A stretch of DNA of 64,000 nucleotides from Halohasta litorea (GCF_024494645.1 NZ_JANHDJ010000007.1:124001-188000); one strand, 5' to 3'; shown: positions 8,834 to 19,186, numbered from the stretch's first letter. The notes: generated by a model not told the origin, from the letters alone. Program-made: numbers and translations.

Positions 8834-10894
8834 ATGAGCGACACGCAGTCCGGACCCCTCCAGCCGGATCGACCGGGCGACGCCCAGCCGTTCGCGGTCG
8901 ACGCGCCCTTCGACCCGGCGGGCGATCAGCCCGAGGCGATCGAGCAGTTAGTCGCGGGCTACGAGGAGGGGATGGACGAACAGACGTTGCTCGGTGTCAC
9001 CGGCTCCGGGAAGACGAACACGGTCTCGTGGGTCGTCGAGGAACTCGATTCGCCGACGCTGGTGTTGGCCCACAACAAGACGCTGGCGGCCCAGCTCTAC
9101 GAGGAGTTCCGCAATCTGTTTCCCAATAATGCGGTCGAGTATTTCGTCTCGTACTACGACTACTACCAACCGGAGGCCTACGTCGAGCAGACCGACACCT
9201 ACATCGACAAGGATATGTCGATCAACGAAGAGATCGAGCGGCTCCGCCACTCCGCGACACGCTCGCTGCTGACGCGGGACGACGTGATCGTCGTCGCCTC
9301 GGTGTCGGCGATCTACGGGCTGGGCGATCCGGGCGTCTACCGGGATATGGCGCTGGAACTGAGCGTCGATCAACAGATCGACCGCGACGAACTGCTGGCC
9401 CGACTCGTGGACCTCAACTACGAGCGCAACGACGTCGACTTCTCGCAGGGCACCTTCCGCGTCCGCGGTGACACCGTCGAGATCTTCCCGATGTACGGCC
9501 GCTACGCCGTCCGCGTGGAGTTCTGGGGCGACGAGATCGACCGCCTCCTGAAGGTCGACACGCTCGCAGGCGAGGTCAAATCGACCGAGCCAGCTGTCCT
9601 CATTCACCCCGCCGAACACTACTCGATCCCAGACAACACCCTCGACGAAGCCATCGCGGAGATCAAGGGGCTGATGGAGGAACGAATCGGCTACTTCGAG
9701 CGCCAGGGTGATCTCGTGGCCGCCCAGCGGATCGAGGAGCGGACGACCTTCGACATCGAAATGCTCCAGGAGACCGGCCACTGCTCGGGCATCGAGAACT
9801 ATTCCGTCCACCTCTCGGACCGCGAGTCGGGCGAGGCTCCCTACACCCTCTTGGACTACTTCCCCGAGGACTTCCTCTGTGTCGTCGACGAATCGCACGT
9901 CACCCTCCCGCAGATCAAAGGCCAGTTCGCGGGCGACAAATCCAGGAAGGACTCGCTGGTCGAAAACGGGTTCCGCCTGCCGACGGCCTACGACAACCGC
10001 CCGCTGACCTTCGAGGAGTTCGAGGAGAAAACCGAGCGACTCCTCTATGTGAGCGCCACGCCGGGCGACTACGAGCTGGATAACTCCGCACAGGTGGTCG
10101 AACAGATCGTCCGGCCGACCCACCTCGTCGACCCGAAGGTCGAGACCGTTCCGGCGACTGGGCAGGTCGAGGACCTCCTGGATCGAATACACGAACGCAT
10201 CGAGCGCGACGAGCGGACGCTGGTCACAACGCTCACAAAACGGATGGCCGAAGACCTCACCGAGTACTTCGACGAGGCCGGGATCGACGTCGCCTATATG
10301 CACGACGAGACCGATACCCTCGAACGACACGAACTGATTCGGAGCCTGCGGCTCGGCGAAATCGATGTGCTGGTCGGGATCAACCTCCTGCGTGAAGGGT
10401 TGGACATTCCGGAAGTCTCGCTCGTTGCGATCCTGGATGCCGACCAGCAGGGATTCTTGCGCTCCGAAACCACGCTGGTCCAGACGATGGGCCGGGCGGC
10501 CCGGAACGTCAACGGCGAGGTAATCCTGTATGCCGACGAGACGACCGACGCGATGGCCGCCGCGATTGACGAGACCCAGCGCCGACGGCGGATTCAACAG
10601 GAGTTCAACGCCGAGCACGGCAACGAGCCGACGACGATCGAGAAGGCGGTCAGCGAGACGAACCTGCCGGGATCGAAAACCGACACCAGTGGGCTGTCGT
10701 CCGACGCCCCGTCGACCGACGACGAGGCCAGAGAACAGATCGAACGCCTTGAAGACCGGATGCAGGAAGCGGCGAACAATCTGGAGTTCGAGTTGGCTGC
10801 CGACATCCGCGACCGGATCAGGGAACTCCGGGACTCCTTCGACCTTGACGGCGAGGACCTTGGCGTCGAACCCGAGGCCGAACCGGAGTTCTGA
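8834..10894 (+). CDS. uvrB: Excinuclease ABC subunit B (nucleotide excision repair helicase)
   Basis: The 686-residue protein is a normal-length UvrB, the damage-verifying ATPase that receives DNA from UvrA and recruits UvrC. Walker A GVTGSGKT is at residues 54-61, the beta-hairpin region [11 protein letters not shown] follows near 108-118, and the helicase motif DESHV is present. Motif VI-type QTMGRAARN is visible. The C-terminus carries the UVR coiled-coil motif ([20 protein letters not shown]) that contacts UvrC. Haloarchaea obtained uvrABC from bacteria, a known transfer. uvrC lies 4 kb downstream, not in the same operon. The start MSDTQSGP is preceded by no long alternative. Confidence 0.97.
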   Translation: MSDTQSGPLQPDRPGDAQPFAVDAPFDPAGDQPEAIEQLVAGYEEGMDEQTLLGVTGSGKTNTVSWVVEELDSPTLVLAHNKTLAAQLYEEFRNLFPNNAVEYFVSYYDYYQPEAYVEQTDTYIDKDMSINEEIERLRHSATRSLLTRDDVIVVASVSAIYGLGDPGVYRDMALELSVDQQIDRDELLARLVDLNYERNDVDFSQGTFRVRGDTVEIFPMYGRYAVRVEFWGDEIDRLLKVDTLAGEVKSTEPAVLIHPAEHYSIPDNTLDEAIAEIKGLMEERIGYFERQGDLVAAQRIEERTTFDIEMLQETGHCSGIENYSVHLSDRESGEAPYTLLDYFPEDFLCVVDESHVTLPQIKGQFAGDKSRKDSLVENGFRLPTAYDNRPLTFEEFEEKTERLLYVSATPGDYELDNSAQVVEQIVRPTHLVDPKVETVPATGQVEDLLDRIHERIERDERTLVTTLTKRMAEDLTEYFDEAGIDVAYMHDETDTLERHELIRSLRLGEIDVLVGINLLREGLDIPEVSLVAILDADQQGFLRSETTLVQTMGRAARNVNGEVILYADETTDAMAAAIDETQRRRRIQQEFNAEHGNEPTTIEKAVSETNLPGSKTDTSGLSSDAPSTDDEAREQIERLEDRMQEAANNLEFELAADIRDRIRELRDSFDLDGEDLGVEPEAEPEF

Positions 10895-11037
10895 TACTGT
10901 TTATTGGAGACGGTTTCCGCTTCGACCGCCGCCCGGTGGGGGTCGAGCGGTAACTTCCTCCAATAATCCGTATGAGCCGACCCCAGCGACTGATAACAGC
11001 GGAAACGTCTTTGTCGGAGGGCTCCGTCGGTATAGCT

Positions 11038-11319
11038 ATGACCACTGCTGACGCACCGACGAGCTCGGAGCCAGCGACCGATCCCTCCGAGGTCGACGAC
11101 TGGCTCGACCTGATCGACTACCTGACGAGCGAAGCCGCCGAGCGGAATCAGGCCCTCGAATGCGAACTCGACGAGGTGAGCGTCGACGTGCCGATGCGGA
11201 TGTCGCCGGACGCACGCACCGCCAACTGGCGGTTCGACGGCGGCGTCACGATGAGCGTCGGCGAGGTCCGAGTCCCACTGCGGGACTGGATGCAGTACTG
11301 GGAACGAAGCTCCGATTAA
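11038..11319 (+). CDS. Conserved haloarchaeal hypothetical protein (93 aa)
   Basis: A small acidic soluble protein (MTTADAPTSSEP...WLDLIDYLTSEAAERNQALECELDEVSVDVP...VPLRDWMQYWERSSD). I do not recognise a named domain. The composition and the alternation of acidic helical and beta-like segments suggest a folded cytoplasmic protein. The ATG at 11038 is preferred; an in-frame ATG at 10972 would add 22 residues of non-acidic character. It is convergent with the band-7 gene, 7 bases apart. Function unknown. Confidence 0.65.
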   Translation: MTTADAPTSSEPATDPSEVDDWLDLIDYLTSEAAERNQALECELDEVSVDVPMRMSPDARTANWRFDGGVTMSVGEVRVPLRDWMQYWERSSD

Positions 11320-11326
11320 AAGAGCG

Positions 11327-12475
11327 TTACTCGGTTTCGGCCGGTTCGAACTCCGCTGCTACCTCGTTGTCGTCCATCCCCACTTCGTCGAGGTTGTCGA
11401 CGTCCAGATTCGTCAGTAGCTCCTCGATGTTGTCGAGCCCGAGCATCTCCCGTGTCTCCTCGTCGAACTCGCGGCTTTCGAGTTCCTGGCCCTCGGTCTG
11501 CACGTCGCTGCCGGTGAGATGGCTGCCGTAGCGACCCACCAGCGAGGTGAGTTCCTGCGGCAGGATGAACGTCGAGGACTCTCCTTGGCCGATGCGTTCG
11601 AGGCTCTCCATCCCGCGTTCGATGATCGCGCGTTCGCCCATCGACTCGGCGGATTTCGCCCGGAGCACCGTCGAGATCGCATCACCCTGGGATTCGAGGA
11701 TCTGGCTCTGTTTCGACCCCTGGGCGCGGATGATGTTGGCCTGTTTGTCTCCCTCTGCTTTCTCGACCGCAGAGCGGCGTTCTCCTTGGGCCTCCAGGAT
11801 CATCGCCCGGCGGCGGCGCTCGGCGGAGGTCTGGTCCTCCATGGCGCTTTTGACCTCCGGCGAGGGGCTGACCTCCCGGACCTCGACGGCCTCAACGCGA
11901 ATCCCCCACTCGTCGGTCGGTTCGTCCAACTCCCGGCGAATGCGGTTGTTGATCTGGTCCCGGCGCGAAAGGGTGTCGTCGAGTTCCAGATCGCCGATTA
12001 CGGCCCGGAGCGTCGTCTGGGCGAGATTTGAGATGGCGTTCTCGTAGTCGTCGACCTCCAGGAAGGCCTTTTTGGCGTCCATCACGCGGTAGTAGACGAC
12101 GGCGTCGGCCCGCACCGGCGAGTTGTCCTGGGTGATCGCCTCCTGGGGGTCGACATCGATCATCCGGGTGCGCATATCGAACCGGTAGGTCCGCGAGACG
12201 AACGGCGGGACCAGCCGCAGCCCCGGTTCGAGCAATTTTCGGTACTCGCCGAAGACGGTGAGCGCGCGCTTCTCGTAGGCCTCGACGATCTCGACGGCGC
12301 TGGCGACGGTGACACCGGCGACGACGAGTGCCAACAGCCCGACGGCGAAGACCGGGGGGAGACCCGCAAACAGCAACACCCCGATGAGTCCGGCGGCGAA
12401 GACGGCGAGGGTCGTCCAGACGATATCCGGAATCCGGTCCGGAACCCCACCGCCCATACTGGGTACCGTGGTCAT
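11327..12475 (-). CDS. SPFH/band-7 (stomatin-like) membrane protein
   Basis: The 382-residue protein has two N-terminal hydrophobic stretches (residues about 17-60). An SPFH/band-7 domain follows, starting EIVEAYEKRALTVFGEYRKL and including RMIDVDPQEAITQDNSPVRA and RVMDAKKAFLEVDDYENAI. A long Ala/Glu/Gln-rich coiled coil (QTSAERRRRAMILEAQGERR and beyond) comes next, then an acidic tail. Stomatin-family proteins form large membrane-bound oligomers, scaffold membrane domains and are often paired with an NfeD-like partner or protease; no such partner is adjacent here. The start at 12475 (MTTVPSMGGG) or the internal ATG at 12457 would both keep the membrane segment. The 2H phosphoesterase gene is divergent. 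Confidence 0.9.
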   Translation of the reverse strand: MTTVPSMGGGVPDRIPDIVWTTLAVFAAGLIGVLLFAGLPPVFAVGLLALVVAGVTVASAVEIVEAYEKRALTVFGEYRKLLEPGLRLVPPFVSRTYRFDMRTRMIDVDPQEAITQDNSPVRADAVVYYRVMDAKKAFLEVDDYENAISNLAQTTLRAVIGDLELDDTLSRRDQINNRIRRELDEPTDEWGIRVEAVEVREVSPSPEVKSAMEDQTSAERRRRAMILEAQGERRSAVEKAEGDKQANIIRAQGSKQSQILESQGDAISTVLRAKSAESMGERAIIERGMESLERIGQGESSTFILPQELTSLVGRYGSHLTGSDVQTEGQELESREFDEETREMLGLDNIEELLTNLDVDNLDEVGMDDNEVAAEFEPAETE

Positions 12476-12570
12476 GGTTGTTGTTCGGTCCGGCTACACT
12501 TACGACTATCCCTCGATTGGGTCCGAGGGGCATCCGCGTGTTTTTGCGTTCCCGTCTCCCACCGACTACT

Positions 12571-13095
12571 GTGTTCAGTCTGAACGTCCCGGTCCCGGGG
12601 CAGGTGGCGCGACTCGCGGGTGATCTCCATCCACAACTAGTGGGTTTCGACCAGCAGCGAGAGCAGCATACTCTCGTCGTCAAGCGGTTCGACGAGTCGG
12701 CACTCCGGGCCAGCCAGCCCGAGGTGCAGTTGGCGACCCTCCAGCAGCAACTCCCACAGGAGCTGACCGGAACCCCGGCATTCGGGGCTGCAGTCCGAGA
12801 GCTCGACTTCTTCCCAGAGCCGGCCCGCGGTGACGGACCGGTCGTCTATCTGGCGGTCGACAGCCCCGGCCTCCAGGAGCTTCATGCGGAGTTAGTCGAC
12901 GCCTACGGCGCGGTCGATGGACTGGAAGGCGACGACTACGTACCGCACGTTACGCTGGCACGTGGGGGGTCGGTGGCCGATGCCGAGCGAGTGGCCGAAA
13001 TGGGTGTTGAGTCGGTGTCCTGGACCGCCTCTGAGCTGACGATCTGGGACTCGCGGTACCGAGAGCCGGTGTCCCGCTATTCGCTGCCAGCCTGA
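12571..13095 (+). CDS. 2H phosphoesterase / RNA 2',3'-cyclic phosphodiesterase family
   Basis: The 174-residue protein has the two His-x-Thr-type signatures of the 2H phosphoesterase superfamily, HTLVVKRF and HVTLARGG, about 105 residues apart. This group includes the ThpR/LigT RNA 2',3'-cyclic phosphodiesterases. It probably acts on cyclic phosphate ends of RNA; the exact substrate is inferred from the family only. I chose the GTG start at 12571 (VFSLNVPVPG), because the sequence before it, although open, lacks coding character and runs into the divergent band-7 promoter. Confidence 0.8.
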   Translation: MFSLNVPVPGQVARLAGDLHPQLVGFDQQREQHTLVVKRFDESALRASQPEVQLATLQQQLPQELTGTPAFGAAVRELDFFPEPARGDGPVVYLAVDSPGLQELHAELVDAYGAVDGLEGDDYVPHVTLARGGSVADAERVAEMGVESVSWTASELTIWDSRYREPVSRYSLPA

Positions 13096-13187
13096 CCGGT
13101 AGGCGACCGACACGTCCCCCGTTTAAACAGTATACGTTCGGTGGTGTTGGGATTCGACACCTACGAGGGAGGCTACACTCCTCTGGC

Positions 13188-13445
13188 TCAGATTTCGTCG
13201 TCGGGATCGTGTTCCGAGGCCATCTTCTGGGCTTCGGTCGCGAACTGCTCGCGGTCGGTTTCGTCGACCGCGCTGAGTTCCTCCTCGTCGGCCTCAATGG
13301 CGGCAGTGATCGGCCGACTGCGCCGCCGGAGCAACGTCATCGACAGCTCCTTGCGGAGCTGTTGGGTGCCGTCGACGGTCGCATAGGTAAACGAAATCAG
13401 GTTCCGGTCGTCGTAACTCCGCTCGACAAGCCACAGGCGTGTCAT
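13188..13445 (-). CDS. Conserved haloarchaeal hypothetical protein (85 aa)
   Basis: This protein starts MTRLWLVERSYDDRNLISFT and continues with basic and acidic segments to an Asp/Glu-rich C-terminus (ASEHDPDDEI). The N-terminal half looks like a small beta-sheet domain and the second half is helical. I do not recognise a defined domain and no function is suggested by the neighbours. It is convergent with the 2H phosphoesterase gene. Confidence 0.65.
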   Translation of the reverse strand: MTRLWLVERSYDDRNLISFTYATVDGTQQLRKELSMTLLRRRSRPITAAIEADEEELSAVDETDREQFATEAQKMASEHDPDDEI

Positions 13446-13566
13446 GGGCTGGCTTGTGTGCCCATTCGGTTGTGACTATCGGTCACGACGGCGAACAGGC
13501 CACCGAAAAGGGTGCCTCCAGTCTGCCCGTTGTGGCCTGTCTGTCGTGAGTCCCTAGACACTACAG

Positions 13567-13752
13567 CTACTGTTCGCGGTCACGGCAGTCGAAACGGCCG
13601 GTAAATCGCACTGGCCAGGATGGCGAACGCTCCCTCGGCATCCGACCATCAGGGTAGAACATCTCGCGGGCGTCCTCGTGGTCGATCGCCGATTCGTGTA
13701 CTCCCCCCTCGGCGATCGGCCGAACTGCCACACGGACATCCGACCCATACAA
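13567..13752 (-). CDS. Possible small ORF, uncertain (about 61 aa)
   Basis: An open frame beginning at a TTG (13752) encodes YGSDVRVAVRPIAEGGVHES followed by an acidic helix and a basic end (RFTGRFDCRDREQ). The codon choice looks like haloarchaeal coding sequence, but the start codon is poor and no TATA box is clear. An overlapping ATG frame (13554-13748) has a less likely Arg/Ser/Thr-rich composition. It may be a real small gene or the remnant of one. Confidence 0.3.
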   Translation of the reverse strand: MYGSDVRVAVRPIAEGGVHESAIDHEDAREMFYPDGRMPRERSPSWPVRFTGRFDCRDREQ

Positions 13753-13901
13753 ATACGAGACAGTGTTGACCGTTTTAATCTATCCCGCCGAAAATCAGTT
13801 CTGATAACACGTTACCGCAAGAGGGGCAAGCTACTTCTCCCTCACAGCGAAATAGCTGGGTACCCACGTTGCACAACAGTATCCCCGGTCACGCCTAACT
13901 C

Positions 13902-14927
13902 ATGTCCCCCAGAGGAGCCCTCCCCATTCTGGTCGGACTGTGTGTCTGTCTGCTGACTGTCAGTAGCATCGCTGCGGTCACCACCGCACAGCAGCCCGAG
14001 TTGGTGGTCGAACAGCACGGCTCGGGGATCGCCCTCGAAGACGAGTCGACGACCTATCTCTGGCAGTACAGTACCTACTCGATGAGCGTCACGTTTTCGG
14101 CGACGAGCGACGAGATCCATACAGTCTGTCTCTCACAGTACGACGAGGATTCGGTCGAACAGCCGTTGGTCTGTCAGTGGACCGCCGTCGACACCGAGGG
14201 CTCGACGACGGTCACGCTGACCCAATCGGAGTGGCCGGAGGATATCTCCGGCGAAGAGACGCTGGCAATCGAGATCTACACCGGCCGCAACACCAACGGC
14301 GAGCCGATCGAACAGGTCCTCCAGCCGGTTTACATCATCGAGAAGGACGGCGACCTCGACGGGAACGGGCTGACGAACGAACGCGAGATCGAACTCGGTA
14401 CCCATCCCGCAGACGCCGACTCCGACGGCGACGGGCTCACCGACGGAATCGAGGTGATGCTCGGCACCGACCCGCGGGATAGCGCCACACCATACCGGAT
14501 CGGCGTCGTCACTGTCGGCTCGCTGACAGCGGGTGCCTTCGGCTTGCTGCTCGTGGCGGGGCGGCTCATGATGGGCCTGCAGGCCCTCGGCGTCTCGACC
14601 GGTCGGGACGGCGACGAGGAGCCAGTCAGCGAGCGGGCCGAAACGCCGACCTTCGAGGCACCGATCCGCGACGAAGAGCGGATTCGGCGGCTGCTGTCGG
14701 CCCACGAGGGACGGCTCAAACAGTCACAGATCGTCGAAGCAACCGACTGGTCGAAGTCGAAAGTGAGTCGGCTGCTGTCGTCGATGGAAGACGACGGGGA
14801 GATCACCCGGGTCCGACTGGGCCGGGAGAACCTCGTCTGTCTCCGCGGCCACGAGCCCGCGGATGTCACCCCCTCCTGGAAGGACACGGACGAGAGTGGC
14901 TCACCCGACGGCGGCACGTCACCTTGA
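13902..14927 (+). CDS. Secreted-domain membrane protein with Ca2+-type repeats and cytoplasmic winged helix
   Basis: The 341-residue protein has a signal peptide (residues 1-30, ends TTAQ) and an extracellular beta-rich domain with a likely disulfide pair (two Cys in HTVCLSQ and LVCQW). Residues about 150-195 are Asp-rich thrombospondin-type-3-like motifs (DLDGNGLTNE, DADSDGDGLTDG) expected to bind calcium. A transmembrane helix follows near 200-222, and a cytoplasmic MarR/IclR-type winged helix closes the protein (RRLLSAHEGRLKQSQIVEAT, KSKVSRLLSSMEDDGEITRV). It looks like a one-component sensor that passes an outside signal to a DNA-binding domain, a layout known among haloarchaeal membrane HTH proteins. 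Ligand and target are unknown. uvrC starts 28 bases downstream. Confidence 0.8.
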   Translation: MSPRGALPILVGLCVCLLTVSSIAAVTTAQQPELVVEQHGSGIALEDESTTYLWQYSTYSMSVTFSATSDEIHTVCLSQYDEDSVEQPLVCQWTAVDTEGSTTVTLTQSEWPEDISGEETLAIEIYTGRNTNGEPIEQVLQPVYIIEKDGDLDGNGLTNEREIELGTHPADADSDGDGLTDGIEVMLGTDPRDSATPYRIGVVTVGSLTAGAFGLLLVAGRLMMGLQALGVSTGRDGDEEPVSERAETPTFEAPIRDEERIRRLLSAHEGRLKQSQIVEATDWSKSKVSRLLSSMEDDGEITRVRLGRENLVCLRGHEPADVTPSWKDTDESGSPDGGTSP

Positions 14928-14954
14928 AACTCGCCGCGTGCCTAGGGTCGCCGA

Positions 14955-16688
14955 ATGCAGCTCTCGACACTCCGTGATCGCGCCCGGTCGGCTCCTCGCG
15001 AGCCGGGCGTCTACCAGTTTTTCGACGGCGAGACCGTCCTCTACGTCGGGAAGGCCGTCGACATTCGCTCGCGGGTGGGCTCGTATGCCGACCCCCGAAG
15101 CGACCGTATCCGGCGGATGGTCCGGGCGGCCGACGGGCTGGAGTTCGCCGTCACCGACACCGAGACACAGGCGCTGTTGCTCGAAGCCAACCTCATCAAA
15201 CGGCACCAACCGCGGTACAACGTCCGGCTGAAGGACGACAAATCCTACCCCCTCGTCCAGCTGACCGACCACCCGATCCCACGGATCGAGATTACGCGAG
15301 ACCCCAACGACGCCGCCACCGTTTTCGGCCCGTTTACTGATAAGGGCCGGGTCGAGACGGTCGTGAAGGCGATCCGGGAGGTCTACGGGCTGCGTGGCTG
15401 TTCGGATCACAAGTACAGCGGCCGCGATCGGCCCTGTTTGGACTACGAGATGGGACTCTGCACCGCCCCCTGTACCGGCGAGATCGATCCCGAGAGCTAC
15501 CGGGAGGACGTGGCGGCCGCAGTCCGGTTTTTCGAGGGCGAAACCGGGGTGCTTGCGGACCCACTCCGCCGGGAGATGGAGTCGGCCGCCCAACAGCAGG
15601 CCTTCGAGCGAGCCGCAAATCTCCGGGACCGCCTTGAGATCGTCGAGGCGTTCCACGGCGGCGGGGAGTCGGCGGTCTCGGGCCAGTCCCGGGAGCGCAG
15701 CGTCGACGTCCTCGGCGTCGCCATCGAGGGCGAACAGGCGACCGTCGCCCGGCTCCACAGCGAAGACGGCCAGCTGGTCGACCGCTCGCGGCACACGCTC
15801 GATGCGCCGGACGACGAGGAGCGCGTCCCGGCACTGCTATCGGCGTTTATCCCACAGTATTACGCCGAACGCGAGTTTCCCGACACCCTGCTGCTCTCCG
15901 AACGACCGACCGATTCGGAGGTCAGAGAGTGGCTGGACGCCGAGGGCATCGACGTCCGCGTGCCGGGGGCCGGTCGGGAGGCCAAGCTGGTCGATCTCGC
16001 ACTGAAAAACGCCCGGCAGGGACCGGTTCGCGGCGACCCTCTTGGGCGGCTGGGTGACGAACTCGCGATCGGTCGGCCGGAACGGATCGAGGGGTTCGAC
16101 GTGAGCCACTCCCAGGGCCGGGACGTGGTCGGCAGCAACGTCTGTTTCGTCGGCGGCAGCGCCGAAACGGGCGACTACCGCCGCAAGAAACTCACCGACC
16201 GCAACGACGACTACGCCAATATGTACGAGCTGGTCGAGTGGCGTGCTACTCGGGCCGTCGAGGGCCGGGACGACCGGCCCGACCCCGACCTCCTGCTCGT
16301 GGATGGCGGCGAGGGACAGCTCGCCGCGGCAGTCGACGCCCTGGAAGCGACCGGCTGGGATGTACCGGCGGTCGCCCTCGCCAAGGAGCGCGAACTCGTT
16401 GTCACCCCCGACCGCGTGTTCGACTGGCCGAGCGATGCCGCCCACCTCCACGTCTGCCAGCGTGTCCGCGATGAGGCCCACCGCTTTGCGGTCCAGTACC
16501 ACCAGACGCTCCGCGACGAGGTTGCGACGGCCCTCGACGGGATACCGGGCGTCGGTCCACAGACGCGGAGTCGCCTCCTGGGTCGGTTCGGTAGCGTCGA
16601 GAACGTCCGCAACGCTTCAGTTGCGGATCTCACAGATGTCGACGGTATCGGTGAAAAAACGGCCGCAGCGATCAGCGATCGGCTCTAA
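14955..16688 (+). CDS. uvrC: Excinuclease ABC subunit C (dual-incision nuclease)
   Basis: The 577-residue protein cuts DNA on both sides of a lesion marked by UvrB. The N-terminal GIY-YIG nuclease domain is clear ([18 protein letters not shown] from about residue 15). The UVR motif ([20 protein letters not shown]) lies near 205-225, an RNase H-like second nuclease domain follows ([20 protein letters not shown]), and tandem helix-hairpin-helix motifs close the protein ([20 protein letters not shown]). The length is slightly below the roughly 600 residues of bacterial UvrC. It works with uvrB at 8834. Confidence 0.97.
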   Translation: MQLSTLRDRARSAPREPGVYQFFDGETVLYVGKAVDIRSRVGSYADPRSDRIRRMVRAADGLEFAVTDTETQALLLEANLIKRHQPRYNVRLKDDKSYPLVQLTDHPIPRIEITRDPNDAATVFGPFTDKGRVETVVKAIREVYGLRGCSDHKYSGRDRPCLDYEMGLCTAPCTGEIDPESYREDVAAAVRFFEGETGVLADPLRREMESAAQQQAFERAANLRDRLEIVEAFHGGGESAVSGQSRERSVDVLGVAIEGEQATVARLHSEDGQLVDRSRHTLDAPDDEERVPALLSAFIPQYYAEREFPDTLLLSERPTDSEVREWLDAEGIDVRVPGAGREAKLVDLALKNARQGPVRGDPLGRLGDELAIGRPERIEGFDVSHSQGRDVVGSNVCFVGGSAETGDYRRKKLTDRNDDYANMYELVEWRATRAVEGRDDRPDPDLLLVDGGEGQLAAAVDALEATGWDVPAVALAKERELVVTPDRVFDWPSDAAHLHVCQRVRDEAHRFAVQYHQTLRDEVATALDGIPGVGPQTRSRLLGRFGSVENVRNASVADLTDVDGIGEKTAAAISDRL

Positions 16689-16739
16689 CGACAGACAGCC
16701 GTACTGATAGATGGTATGAAAATACAACCCTATCTCATT

Positions 16740-16775
16740 ATCAGAATGGATATCTGATTGATTAGTTTTATTTAA
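16740..16775 (+). promoter_or_regulatory. AT-rich archaellin promoter with inverted repeat
   Basis: Between uvrC and the archaellin gene the composition drops sharply in GC. An inverted repeat ATCAGA-N7-TCTGAT (16740-16758) sits just upstream of a TATA-like TTTTATTTAA (16766-16775), about 50 bases before the ATG. That spacing predicts a short leader of about 20-25 bases, and the inverted repeat is placed like an operator or activator site. Confidence 0.5.
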
Positions 16776-16825
16776 CATCATTATTTCACGTTACACGAAG
16801 TCGACAGCGGAAACCCCAGAAAACA

Positions 16826-17404
16826 ATGTTCACAGACGAGACAGACAGAGGCCAAGTTGGGATTGGAACACTGATCGTGTTCATCGCGATGGTCCTCGTG
16901 GCGGCGATTGCAGCAGGCGTACTAATTAATACGGCCGGACTGCTCCAGACGCAGGCCGAAGCGACCGGCGAAGAGTCCGCACAGCAGGTCGCCGACCGGC
17001 TCCAGATCCAGAGTGCGACCGGCGTGGTCGAGGGAAGCGGTAACGACGCATCGATCAGCGGGATCAACCTCACCGTAACCAAAGCACCGGGTGCCGAAGA
17101 CATCCAGCTCGAAAACGTGACCTACGAGTTCGTCAGCGAGGACGAAGTCGTCTCGGGTGTCGTCAACGGGACGAATAGCGGCAGTAGTATCGGTGTCATT
17201 ACCGCTGATACGTCGGAGGATACGGTCATCACCGACCGAAGTGACCGTTATCTCGTCAACTTCACCACCGCTGATATTTTCGCCGAGGAACCAACCGGCG
17301 GCGATCGGATCAGAGTAACGCTCACCACCGCAGCCGGTGCCTCGACGGTCACCGAGCTCCGCGTCCCTGACTCGATTATCGACCGCAGCGCAGTCACGCT
17401 CTAA
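16826..17404 (+). CDS. Archaellin (archaeal flagellin)
   Basis: The 192-residue protein has the class III signal sequence of archaellins. A short charged leader ([10 protein letters not shown]) is followed by the hydrophobic helix [20 protein letters not shown] that packs in the filament core. The prepilin peptidase PibD/FlaK would cut near RGQ. The C-terminal beta domain is Thr/Asp/Ser-rich with N-glycosylation sequons (NLT, NVT, NGT), as in other haloarchaeal archaellins. It appears as a single gene here; no second archaellin or fla/arl accessory gene is in the window. A T8 run follows the stop. Confidence 0.92.
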   Translation: MFTDETDRGQVGIGTLIVFIAMVLVAAIAAGVLINTAGLLQTQAEATGEESAQQVADRLQIQSATGVVEGSGNDASISGINLTVTKAPGAEDIQLENVTYEFVSEDEVVSGVVNGTNSGSSIGVITADTSEDTVITDRSDRYLVNFTTADIFAEEPTGGDRIRVTLTTAAGASTVTELRVPDSIIDRSAVTL

Positions 17405-17419
17405 GCGAGCTTCAATCCG

Positions 17420-17427
17420 TTTTTTTA
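17420..17427 (+). terminator. Poly-T transcription terminator after archaellin
   Basis: A run of eight T residues begins 16 bases after the archaellin stop codon. T-rich runs are the usual archaeal termination signal. The mdh gene is convergent and ends at 17545. Confidence 0.55.
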
Positions 17428-17544
17428 TTGCAGCACAGTCCGTCGGCGAGTCAGTTGACTCTCCGTGGGCATCGATATCGGTGAACTGGCCGTCAGAGCC
17501 GGTCAGTGTCGGCGATATTCGTTGTCACCGACCGGTGTGACTAG

Positions 17545-18459
17545 CTACCTGATTCGGCCGTACTGGTCGGTGAGCTTCTCGGCGGCCTCGGCCAGCAGAT
17601 CGGTTTCGTAGGCATCGAGCTCCCAGTCGACGATCGCTTCGACCCCATCCGAGCCGAGTTTGGCCGGAACACCCAGCGCGGTATCATTATGCCCGAACTC
17701 GCCGTCGAGAGCGACCGAACAGGGCAGCACCTCGCCGGTATCGTTCAAGATTGCGTCAACGGTGTGGGCGACGCCGGTGGCAGGCCCCCACTCGGTGGCA
17801 CCCTTGCGCTCGATGACATCCATGGCGGACTCCTGGAGATCGCCGAGGATTTCTTCCCGCTCGTCGTCGCTAAATGCGGGATCGCGGCCATCGACCCGGA
17901 CCTTCGAGAAGACCGGGACCTGGGCGTCGCCGTGTTCGCCCAGAATGGTCGCCTCGACGTTCTGCACCGGAGTATCGAACCGCTGGCTCAACACGTACCG
18001 GAACCGCGCCGAGTCGAGCCGTCCGCCGAAGCCGATCACGTGCTCCCGTGGCCGGTCGCCCGTCTCGTAGAGGTGGCGATTGAGCAGGTCGACCGGGTTC
18101 GAGGTGGTGACGGTGATGAAGTCGTCGTTGTACTCCGCCAGCGAGCTACTGATGTCCTCCATGATCGGGGCATTGTCCTCGGCGAGATCGAGCCGGGTGT
18201 CGCCGGGCGACCGGGGGATGCCCGCCGTGATGACGACGACATCCGAGCCCGCCGTCTCGGCGTAGTCACCCTGCCGGACGACCGTATTCGAGTCGTAGGC
18301 GATGCCGTGGTTGGTGTCGGCGGCCTGGCCGACTGTCGTATCCTCCATATCGGGGATGTCGACGAAGACGAGCTCGTCGACGATGTCCCGCAGCGCGAGG
18401 TTGTACCCCGTGGCCGCACCAACCGTGCCTGCCGCACCGACAATGCTCACTTTTGCCAT
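17545..18459 (-). CDS. mdh: Malate dehydrogenase (LDH-like family)
   Basis: The 304-residue enzyme interconverts malate and oxaloacetate with NAD(P) in the citric acid cycle. The N-terminal nucleotide-binding motif [18 protein letters not shown], the catalytic His in [14 protein letters not shown], the substrate-binding Arg region in [20 protein letters not shown] and the [17 protein letters not shown] segment are all present. Length and motifs match the tetrameric LDH-like malate dehydrogenases of haloarchaea, which depend on high salt. The Arg in [10 protein letters not shown] is expected for malate rather than lactate specificity. It is divergent from the zinc-ribbon gene at 18562. Confidence 0.95.
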   Translation of the reverse strand: MAKVSIVGAAGTVGAATGYNLALRDIVDELVFVDIPDMEDTTVGQAADTNHGIAYDSNTVVRQGDYAETAGSDVVVITAGIPRSPGDTRLDLAEDNAPIMEDISSSLAEYNDDFITVTTSNPVDLLNRHLYETGDRPREHVIGFGGRLDSARFRYVLSQRFDTPVQNVEATILGEHGDAQVPVFSKVRVDGRDPAFSDDEREEILGDLQESAMDVIERKGATEWGPATGVAHTVDAILNDTGEVLPCSVALDGEFGHNDTALGVPAKLGSDGVEAIVDWELDAYETDLLAEAAEKLTDQYGRIR

Positions 18460-18561
18460 GGGTAAAGGTGACGTGGAGGGATTCCCTGTAACTTTCGGTC
18501 ACCGGCAGTCGACGACGACCGAGCCGCTGTATTTTTCCACTGCAGGCCCCTCTCGTCGTCC

Positions 18562-19185
18562 ATGAGCGACTTCGACAAGGAAGCCGAACGCGAGAAGCTT
18601 CGGAAGAAGTTCGCCGACGACGAGGAGAAACGGGCCAGCACCCAGCGGATGAGCGAGCTCCTCTTGAAAGGCGCGACGATGACGAACAAACACTGCAGCC
18701 GGTGTAGTGACCCGCTGTTCCGCTACGACGGCCAGACGTTCTGTCCGTCCTGCCAGGCCGAGGGGGCCGCGGTCGACCCGCAGGCCGAAGCCAACGGTGC
18801 AGAGCCGGCCCCCGAAGGAGCCAGCGAGGAACAGCCAGCCGACCCACAGGACCACGAGACGCGGGGATCGGCCGAACCAAGCCAACCGACACAGCCACAG
18901 GCCGGGCAGTCGGCCCAACCGCAGACAGGGGAGTCGGCGCGGCCGCAGGCTGGGTCGTCGGAGCCGATCTCGTCAGTCACCGGTCGGCAAAACAAAACGG
19001 GGCCAACAGGAGTCGAGACCCGACCGGACGCGTCGGCGGGTGATCTCACCGAGGCCAGAGGGTCGCTGACCCGGACGGTGACTCGGTTCGCGCGGGCCGC
19101 CGAAGAGACCGACGATCCGCGCCGGGCCCGCGAGCTGTTGGCCGCCGCCCGCGAGGCTGCCGCGACGCTGGCGGAACTCGAGTAG
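18562..19185 (+). CDS. Sjogren's/scleroderma autoantigen 1 (Auto_anti-p27)-type zinc-ribbon protein
   Basis: The 207-residue protein starts with a charged helix (SDFDKEAEREKLRKKFADDE) followed by RMSELLLKGATMTNKHCSRC and a zinc ribbon with CSRC and CPSC pairs (residues about 50-70). That order matches the archaeal/eukaryotic SSSCA1 (PF06677) family. A long Pro/Gln/Ala/Glu-rich linker (about 75-140) and a C-terminal helical segment rich in Ala and Arg follow. The archaeal role is unknown. The linker contains short imperfect repeats (QPQAGQSAQPQTG). Confidence 0.8.
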   Translation: MSDFDKEAEREKLRKKFADDEEKRASTQRMSELLLKGATMTNKHCSRCSDPLFRYDGQTFCPSCQAEGAAVDPQAEANGAEPAPEGASEEQPADPQDHETRGSAEPSQPTQPQAGQSAQPQTGESARPQAGSSEPISSVTGRQNKTGPTGVETRPDASAGDLTEARGSLTRTVTRFARAAEETDDPRRARELLAAAREAAATLAELE

Positions 19186-19186
19186 G

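Noticed and set aside
8948-10618. 556-residue open frame antisense to uvrB
   Set aside because: Strong UvrB coding on the other strand explains it; no domain seen.
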